Origin: Clostridiales bacterium
GTDB taxonomy: Bacteria > Bacillota > Clostridia > Christensenellales > UBA3700
Direction: 5' to 3'
Assembly (NCBI GenBank): GCA_014799645.1
Contig: JAAVHQ010000023.1
Coordinates: forward strand, 5,019 to 17,033
Length of the DNA: 12,015 nt
Position 1 is the stretch's first letter. Each line of letters begins with the position of its first letter. This document shows positions 7,777-12,015 of this stretch, in pieces. Below the pieces are notes generated by a model that did not search any database, had not been told where the DNA came from, and was given only the letters and a program-made list of their open reading frames with translations. Position numbers and translations under genes: made by a program.

Positions 7777-7805
7777 AGTATATCAAATTTTTTGTTGTGT
7801 GGCAA
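7777..7805 (-). promoter_or_regulatory. Extended -10 promoter of the nuclease/beta-CASP operon
   Basis: On the minus strand TTGCCA (7805-7800), 17-nt spacer and TATACT (7782-7777), with TG one base before the -10 (TGATATACT), form an extended -10 promoter. Transcription would start near 7770, leaving a leader of about 20 nt. The pair therefore does not depend on murG transcription. Confidence 0.75.
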
Positions 7806-7813
7806 TGATTATG

Positions 7814-7855
7814 TAAAATAAAAGACCGACAAGAGAAGTGTTCTTATCGGTCTTT
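7814..7855 (-). terminator. Intrinsic terminator after the murG-like gene
   Basis: Read leftward, AAAGACCGA (7855-7847) pairs with TCGGTCTTT (7829-7821), with an inner AAGA/TCTT extension after one mismatch, and is followed by TTTTATTTTA. On the plus strand no T-run follows, so it acts on the minus strand: it closes murG and insulates the nuclease operon downstream. Confidence 0.82.
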
Positions 7856-7883
7856 ATGCGGTAACAGGTGTACTTATAGTTAA

Positions 7884-8933
7884 TTACACATAGGTCGGAT
7901 GCGGATTCTCAATCGCAATTCTGTTGACGTAGTCGGCAATCTTTGAGTTGTTGCCTCTATCGTATTTATAGACTTTTTTGTCAAAAGTAGAGAGTTTTTC
8001 AAGCATCATAAGCAAATTTTGTTTGCTCAACTTGTTTTCTTCCAACATAAGCGCATATCCGTTTTGCGTGAGGTATTTGGCGTTGAGTACTTGGTCGCCT
8101 CGCGTGGACTTGTTTTGAAGAGGGATATAAAGCGCGCGTTTGTTGAGCGCGTTTATTTCCGTAGACGCGCCTGCGCCGCAACGGGATATAATCAAATCGC
8201 TTGCAGCGATAAAGTCTTGAATGTTGTCGACGAACTTGAGTTGAATATAATTTTTATGCTCAATTGGCTTCATTGTATTTCCGCAGATGTGAATTACTTG
8301 GTATCTTTGGCATAAATCGTCGAGCGAGGAGTATATAAGCTCGTTTATCGATTTTGCGCCCAAAGAACCGCCTACAATCAATAAAATAGGCTTGTAGCGA
8401 TTAAGCCCATAGGTGTTGTATATTCTTTCGGGATGAACGTCAAAGAAGTCTTTTCTGATAGGATTCTCAAATACTTTTGTGTTACGCTTCTTGCAAGTGG
8501 TGTCAAAGCAGGTTATGATACCTTTTGCAAAGCGACAGTTGAGTTTGTTGGCAAGTCCCAAAGAGTAGTCGGATTCGTGGCATACTGTCGGTATTTTGAG
8601 CTGTTTAGCGGCGTAGACTACGGGCATTGCGACGTACCCGCCCTTAGAAAATACAATATCAATATCATTTTCAATCAATATTTTTTTTGCTTGATTGATA
8701 TAATTGTGAAGTTTGAAGGGGATAGAGATGTTTTTGAGTTTTTTTGACCTGTCAAACTTAACGCTGTCGCAATGGTAGAATTGCACGTTAAACTTCTTGC
8801 AAATATCCTTTTCCATTTTTTCTTTGTTGCCGATATATATTACTTTATCGAAATACTTATATAAATCTTCGAGAATTGCCATATTTGGCATGACGTGTCC
8901 GGCTGTTCCGCCTCCGGTAAGCGCAATGTTCAT
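7884..8933 (-). CDS. murG: MurG-type UDP-GlcNAc glycosyltransferase (GT28)
   Basis: MurG transfers GlcNAc from UDP-GlcNAc to lipid I to make lipid II on the inner face of the membrane, the last cytoplasmic step of peptidoglycan synthesis. The 349 residues are of normal length. Visible are the N-terminal glycine loop TGGGTAGH (6-13), KGGYVAMP (97-104), HESDYSLGLANK (119-130) for acceptor/membrane-side contacts, the second Rossmann start GGSLGAKSIN (188-197), and the UDP-GlcNAc site RCGAGASTEIN (251-261) with PLQNKSTRGDQ (271-281). The start ATG has GGAGG six nt upstream. A weak TATAAA (8957-8952) precedes it, without a good -35. The gene is alone, not in a division/cell-wall cluster: no ftsW, murD or mraY is adjacent. 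It could therefore be a second MurG or a related GT28 enzyme with another lipid acceptor; the symbol reflects family membership more than proven role. Confidence 0.85.
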   Translation of the reverse strand: MNIALTGGGTAGHVMPNMAILEDLYKYFDKVIYIGNKEKMEKDICKKFNVQFYHCDSVKFDRSKKLKNISIPFKLHNYINQAKKILIENDIDIVFSKGGYVAMPVVYAAKQLKIPTVCHESDYSLGLANKLNCRFAKGIITCFDTTCKKRNTKVFENPIRKDFFDVHPERIYNTYGLNRYKPILLIVGGSLGAKSINELIYSSLDDLCQRYQVIHICGNTMKPIEHKNYIQLKFVDNIQDFIAASDLIISRCGAGASTEINALNKRALYIPLQNKSTRGDQVLNAKYLTQNGYALMLEENKLSKQNLLMMLEKLSTFDKKVYKYDRGNNSKIADYVNRIAIENPHPTYV

Positions 8934-9056
8934 ACTTTACCTCCGATGTGTTTTATACTAGTGTTTGCTTATGCGAGAATTTTATTTGTCTAATTTATGA
9001 TATGAAAATGGAAATAATTTGGTTAGTGGGGCGTATTCGGCGGATTAAAAGTAATA

Positions 9057-9071
9057 CTGAACAGTGTTCAA
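9057..9071. repeat. Palindromic operator-like site, copy 1
   Basis: CTGAACAGTGTTCAA contains the perfect 13-bp palindrome TGAACA-G-TGTTCA. It matches the reverse complement of copy 2 at 14 of 15 positions, the only difference being the central base. The symmetry and size suit a dimeric regulator of TetR or similar type; no regulator gene is in the window. A further half site GTGAAC follows at 9075-9080. Confidence 0.6.
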
Positions 9072-9144
9072 ATAGTGAACGTTATACAAGTGGAAGGATT
9101 TTAAGGAGTTGAAAAAGGGGGACAAGTGAGGCTTTGTGATAATA

Positions 9145-9159
9145 TTGAACAATGTTCAG
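9145..9159. repeat. Palindromic operator-like site, copy 2
   Basis: TTGAACAATGTTCAG, with the perfect palindrome TGAACA-A-TGTTCA at 9146-9158. Its centre is 88 bp from that of copy 1, and relative to the central and flanking bases it lies in the opposite orientation. The distance is close to 8.4 helical turns, so DNA looping is possible but unproven. Confidence 0.6.
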
Positions 9160-9312
9160 TTTGTATTTTTTTATTTGAGGTTTTGGCTTGTAAGTGAATT
9201 TGCATTTAATGTCGGGCATCTTTTTGGGACGTTGCCCAAAAAATGATACACCAAATTGCAAACACACTTACCGCCTTGGACTGGGGTTATTCTATTGTGG
9301 AAAGATTGGAAT

Positions 9313-9391
9313 AAAAAAGCCAAGGTTAGATTAACGTAAGTCTTCTGGCTAATCTTTTACGTGTAAGCGAGCACCCCTTACACAACCTTGT
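9313..9391 (-). ncRNA. Probable structured small RNA (three-way junction) with U-tract end
   Basis: Read on the minus strand, the predicted transcript starts at about 9391, right at the 5' arm of a closing stem CAAGGTT (9390-9384), which pairs with AACCTTG (9327-9321). Inside are two hairpins: GTGTAAG/CTTACAC (9383-9377 with 9367-9361), which abuts the closing stem without a linker, and AGATTA/TAATCT (9355-9350 with 9333-9328). After the closing stem come GC and six T (9318-9313), a plausible intrinsic end. The loop of the first hairpin contains GTGCT, complementary to AGCAC at 9394-9390, so a pseudoknot is possible if transcription starts slightly upstream. ACGTAA/TTACGT (9362-9357 with 9339-9334) offers an alternative stem, hinting at a switch. 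I recognise no known RNA family. Length is about 79 nt; function unknown. Confidence 0.55.
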
Positions 9392-9397
9392 GCTATT

Positions 9398-9426
9398 ATT
9401 ATACGTAAAAATCAGGAAAGAGTCAA
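9398..9426 (-). promoter_or_regulatory. Strong promoter of the putative small RNA
   Basis: On the minus strand TTGACT (9426-9421), a 17-nt spacer and TATAAT (9403-9398): 11 of 12 consensus bases. No protein gene follows it for more than 400 bp on this strand, which is the main reason to propose an RNA gene at 9313-9391. Confidence 0.75.
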
Positions 9427-9483
9427 CACTCAATGGTAAAAAAGGAAAAATCAGGTAATTATCAATTTGACAAAAGTCTGTGG

Positions 9484-9610
9484 CGAGTGCGGAGAGTGGT
9501 GTGGATTTCGTTTTAGCTAGGGCGAGCGGTGGCGTCAAGTGTACTAGCCGTACACGTCGTCACCCCGAGACCCGACGATCAAGCGGAAGGCGCGCCACTA
9601 TACGCACTCG
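9484..9610 (+). repeat. Long GC-rich imperfect hairpin element, possibly a structured RNA
   Basis: The ends CGAGTGCG (9484-9491) and CGCACTCG (9603-9610) pair, then in turn 9495-9503 with 9591-9599, 9506-9513 with 9581-9588, 9520-9522 with 9571-9573, 9528-9534 with 9558-9564 and GTGTAC/GTACAC (9539-9544 with 9550-9555) around the loop TAGCC. That is about 41 base pairs in 127 nt. Five of these pairs are G-U wobbles when the plus strand is read (for example T9500-G9594, T9511-G9583, G9532-T9560); on the minus strand they would be A-C mismatches, so a plus-strand RNA is the better fold. The element is far more GC-rich than its surroundings. It has no T-run after it, so it is not a terminator, and I find no clear promoter directly before it. 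It could equally be a miniature inverted-repeat element; no target-site duplication is evident. Confidence 0.6.
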
Positions 9611-9652
9611 GTTGTAGAATCTATAAAATAATAAAAATGACTATATATTTGG

Positions 9653-9681
9653 TTGAAAAAATTGTCGATATACTATATAAT
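9653..9681 (+). promoter_or_regulatory. Promoter of the hydrolase-parE transcription unit
   Basis: TTGAAA (9653-9658), 17-nt spacer, TATAAT (9676-9681). Start of transcription is expected near 9688, about 26 nt before the ATG at 9714, so the hairpin at 9484-9610 is upstream of this transcript. Confidence 0.78.
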
Positions 9682-9713
9682 GTATGTGTGACTAATAATT
9701 AAGAGGAGAGTGT

Positions 9714-10676
9714 ATGGAAAAAATCAACACAATTATACGCGGAAACGACGATTACGAAGTGGCAATGACCATTTGGCAACCTAGCGGAAACGCAAAGGGA
9801 ATTGTCCAAATTTTTCACGGTATGGTGGAACATATTGACAGATATGATGACTTTGCAAAATATCTCAACTCCAAAGGATATATAGTAGCCGGCGACGACC
9901 ATAGAGGTCACGGACGCACGGCTAAACAAGAGTTTTTAGGACAAGTTCCGTTCGGGCATACTTATTTCGATACGATTGACGACGAAAAGAATATTACGGC
10001 TTTTCTAAAAGAGAAGTATCCCAACTTGCCGATATTCGTATTTGCGCACAGCTACGGCTCTTTCTTGGGACAGGGATATATTCAACAAAATAGCAAAAAT
10101 ATCAACGGATGTATTTTGAGCGGTTCGGCAATGATGGCGGGATTCGAAGTAAAATTCGCTAAGTGGGTGTCGGCTATGCAGTACAAACTTTGCGGTAGGG
10201 ATAAACCCGCGAATCTTATAAAAAATCTTACTTTCGGTCAATACGAAAAACCGTTCAAGAAAGAAAAGCGTATCAACGCTTGGCTCAACCGCGACGTAGA
10301 TGAGTGCGAGAAGTACAACAAAGACCCATACTGCAACTATACTATGTCGATTGGCTTCTATAAGAACTTTTTCGACGGATTGAGCAGGATTTACGAGAGC
10401 GAAAGACTTGCGGGCATAGACAAAAACTTGCCGATACTCATTGTCAGCGGAGATAAAGACCCCGTCGGCAAAATGGGTAAATTAGTAACTAAATTGTACG
10501 ATATGTACAAAAACATAGGTGTCAAGAACGTACAAATCAAACTTTACGAAGAGGCAAGACACGAGATTGTCAACGAACTCAACAAAGCGGACGTATACGA
10601 CGATATATGCGAATGGATTGACAATATTATAGAGCCGAAAGCGGTCGAAGAAAAAGAAGTCAAAGAAGCAGAGTAA
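9714..10676 (+). CDS. Alpha/beta hydrolase, monoacylglycerol lipase / lysophospholipase-like
   Basis: A serine hydrolase of the S33/'Hydrolase_4' type that would cleave an ester, most often a monoacylglycerol or lysophospholipid. In 320 residues the signs are the oxyanion-side HGMVEH (35-40), the DDHRGHG turn (61-67), the nucleophile elbow AHSYGS with Ser113 (Ala replaces the usual first Gly), the acid Asp249 in SGDKDPVG and the base His283 in ARHEI. A lid region lies at about 140-225. There is no signal peptide, so it should be cytoplasmic. The last 14 residues are rich in Glu and Lys and are probably a flexible tail. The ATG has AGGAG five nt upstream. A 32-nt gap without a terminator links it to the parE-like gene, so the two are likely co-transcribed, though a shared function is not obvious. 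Substrate is inferred from family only. Confidence 0.88.
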   Translation: MEKINTIIRGNDDYEVAMTIWQPSGNAKGIVQIFHGMVEHIDRYDDFAKYLNSKGYIVAGDDHRGHGRTAKQEFLGQVPFGHTYFDTIDDEKNITAFLKEKYPNLPIFVFAHSYGSFLGQGYIQQNSKNINGCILSGSAMMAGFEVKFAKWVSAMQYKLCGRDKPANLIKNLTFGQYEKPFKKEKRINAWLNRDVDECEKYNKDPYCNYTMSIGFYKNFFDGLSRIYESERLAGIDKNLPILIVSGDKDPVGKMGKLVTKLYDMYKNIGVKNVQIKLYEEARHEIVNELNKADVYDDICEWIDNIIEPKAVEEKEVKEAE

Positions 10677-10708
10677 GAAAAAATAACAGAGGAATAAAGG
10701 AAGGAATA

Positions 10709-12015
10709 ATGGCAGAGAATTACGGAGCGCGCGACATAGAAGTCCTTAAAGGACTTGACGCGGTAAGAATGAGACCCGGTATGTACATCGGTACGACTGG
10801 CGTCAAAGGTATGCATCACATACTTTGGGAAATCGTGGACAACGCAATGGACGAAGCTCTCAACGGCTACGGAAATTTAATTGAGATCGAAATTTTCCCC
10901 GACAACAGTATCAGCGTAACCGACCATGGTAGAGGCGTACCGGTCGATATTCACCCTGTGGAAAAGATACCTGCGGTGGAGTTGGTATTCACCACGTTGC
11001 ACGCAGGCGGTAAATTTAACAACAAAAACTATTCGGTATCGGGCGGACTTCACGGCGTAGGCGCGTCGGTTACCAACGCGCTGTCCGAGTGGTTGACGGT
11101 AGACGTATTCAAAAGCGGTACGCAACACACTATCAAGTTCCACTCGTACGAGTTGCCAAACGGCGATATTGCCAGCGGTCGTAAGTTGCAAGACCTCACG
11201 TCTAAACCGTGCGACCCCAAACTCAAAGGTACGAAAGTAACCTTCAAGCCTGACGAGAGGGTATTCGGTCAGGAAGTATTTTCATTCGATACGATTTCAA
11301 AGAGAATTAAGGAACTTGCTTTCCTCAACGGCGGAGTAAAGTTTTCCATTACCGACAACCGTCAGTTCACCGAAAGCGGTAAGCCGAAGGTAAAGAAGTA
11401 TTGTTACGACGGCGGTATAAGCGACTTTGTATTGCACCTCAACGAAGGTAAGACGGCTTTGTATTCTCAACCTGTCTACTGTGAGAAAAAACAAGACAAT
11501 TTCACCGTTGAACTCGCTTTCCAACATACCGATACGTATACGGAAGGCGTATTCAGCTACGTCAACGACATTCCTACGACCGAAGGCGGAACGCACGAAA
11601 CGGGATTTAAGTCGGCGTTGACGAGAGCGCTCAACGAATTCGGAAGAGAAAAGAATATCATTAAAGAAAAACAGCAGAATTACAACGGCGAAGATTATAG
11701 GGAAGGCTTGACTGCCGTGCTTGCTATAAAAATGCAAAACGTGCAATTTGAGGGACAGACGAAGACCAAACTCGGCAATCCCGAAGTCAAAAATCTTGTG
11801 GAAAACCTTTTGACCGACGCGATAAAAGACTTCTTGAACAAGTCGAAAAAAGACGTCATCGACGCAATTTTCGACAAGGCGAAAGTAGCGGCAAAGGCAA
11901 GAGAGAGCGCGGCAAAGGCTAAGTCCGTCGCGAGAAATCTCAACAGCATTTCGACGTCCGACCTCATTGGCAAAATGGCGAACTGCACGGGTAGAAAACC
12001 CGAGTTTAACGAACT
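10709..12015 (+). CDS. parE: Type IIA topoisomerase ATPase subunit, ParE-like (3' end outside window)
   Basis: This is the ATP-binding subunit of topoisomerase IV or gyrase, which passes one DNA duplex through another. 435 codons are visible. The GHKL ATPase motifs are E41-xxx-N45 (WEIVDNAMDEA), D72-x-G-R-G (TDHGRGVP), the GLHGVG ATP lid (113-118) and the transducer QTK lysine (Lys352 in GQTKTKLG). The reading frame is open to the last base and stops just before the expected EGDSAGG toprim motif. ParE rather than GyrB is favoured by WEIVDNAxDEA, DHGRG instead of DNGRG, and GGTHETG, all as I recall them from Bacillus ParE; the distinction is not certain. The ATG has AAGGAAGGA just upstream. 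A parC/gyrA-type partner would be expected to follow outside the window. Confidence 0.9.
   Translation, partial: MAENYGARDIEVLKGLDAVRMRPGMYIGTTGVKGMHHILWEIVDNAMDEALNGYGNLIEIEIFPDNSISVTDHGRGVPVDIHPVEKIPAVELVFTTLHAGGKFNNKNYSVSGGLHGVGASVTNALSEWLTVDVFKSGTQHTIKFHSYELPNGDIASGRKLQDLTSKPCDPKLKGTKVTFKPDERVFGQEVFSFDTISKRIKELAFLNGGVKFSITDNRQFTESGKPKVKKYCYDGGISDFVLHLNEGKTALYSQPVYCEKKQDNFTVELAFQHTDTYTEGVFSYVNDIPTTEGGTHETGFKSALTRALNEFGREKNIIKEKQQNYNGEDYREGLTAVLAIKMQNVQFEGQTKTKLGNPEVKNLVENLLTDAIKDFLNKSKKDVIDAIFDKAKVAAKARESAAKAKSVARNLNSISTSDLIGKMANCTGRKPEFNE

Larger units (their letters stand above)
8934..9713. other. Gene-poor 780-bp region with regulatory and structured elements
   Basis: No gene of normal size is supported here. 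The AT-rich stretch holds two palindromic operator-like sites (9057-9071, 9145-9159), a probable small RNA on the minus strand with promoter (9313-9426), a GC-rich hairpin (9484-9610) and the promoter of the hydrolase gene (9653-9681). Short open frames occur (for example 9209-9334, 41 codons, +) but lack ribosome binding sites. Nothing clear is seen at 8960-9050 or 9427-9480. Confidence 0.7.

Noticed and set aside
9219..9243. Hairpin TTTTTGGG/CCCAAAAA as a terminator
   Set aside because: On either strand the T-run is on the 5' arm and the 3' side is A-rich, so it cannot act as a normal intrinsic terminator.
9243..9314. 23-codon plus-strand open frame starting at the ATG at 9243
   Set aside because: Too short, no ribosome binding site, and it overlaps another open frame equally likely to be chance.
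9313..9391. Cobalamin riboswitch, because the minus strand contains GCCAGAAGAC like the 3' core of that class
   Set aside because: The element is only about 79 nt, lacks the other conserved cobalamin core segments, and no cobalamin gene lies downstream.
9467..9472. TTGACA as a -35 element for a transcript across the long hairpin
   Set aside because: No -10-like sequence is present 16-18 nt downstream; that position is GC-rich (within CGGAGAGTGG).
1..12015. CRISPR array, tRNA, rRNA or insertion sequence
   Set aside because: No spaced direct-repeat array, no cloverleaf with a TTCGA-type loop, no rRNA core sequence and no transposase-like reading frame were found by eye.

Overview
The window looks like chromosomal DNA from a low-to-moderate GC Firmicute, most likely a member of the Clostridia. 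The evidence is strong AGGAGG-type ribosome binding sites before almost every gene, sigma-A-type promoters with 17-nt spacers, AT-rich intergenic DNA, a DegV protein, a Gram-positive-type lipoprotein signal and a ParE-like topoisomerase subunit. I cannot name the species. I see no transposase, integrase, tRNA, rRNA or CRISPR array.

Layout from left to right. (1) The 3' end of a branched-chain aminotransferase gene (ilvE, +) converges on a DegV fatty-acid-binding protein gene (-); a two-way terminator hairpin lies between them. (2) Divergent from degV, with its own promoter, is a secreted lipoprotein of unknown function closed by a terminator. (3) A two-gene lipid operon (+) follows: a membrane PAP2 phosphatase with a TTG start and, 2 nt later, an acyl-CoA-synthetase-like adenylate-forming ligase. 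(4) The ligase gene overlaps tail-to-tail by 11 bp with a minus-strand two-gene operon that encodes a RecB/Cas4-type PD-(D/E)XK nuclease-like protein and a short RNase J-like beta-CASP metallo-beta-lactamase protein. Their frames overlap by 10 nt, and they have a dedicated extended -10 promoter and an insulating terminator upstream. (5) Next is a MurG-type glycosyltransferase (-). (6) A 780-bp gene-poor stretch holds two near-identical palindromic operator-like sites, a probable structured small RNA with its own promoter and U-tract end, and a GC-rich hairpin of about 127 nt. (7) An alpha/beta hydrolase of the monoacylglycerol lipase type (+) is followed 32 nt later by the 5' part of a parE/gyrB gene that runs off the window.

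Taken together, much of the window concerns lipids and the envelope: DegV (fatty-acid binding), PAP2 plus acyl ligase, the MurG-like enzyme and the lipase-like hydrolase. ilvE could supply branched-chain acyl precursors, but that link is inference. The best candidates for undescribed biology are the nuclease plus beta-CASP pair (5726-7749), whose enzyme folds are recognisable but whose joint role is unknown, and the two structured elements at 9313-9391 and 9484-9610.
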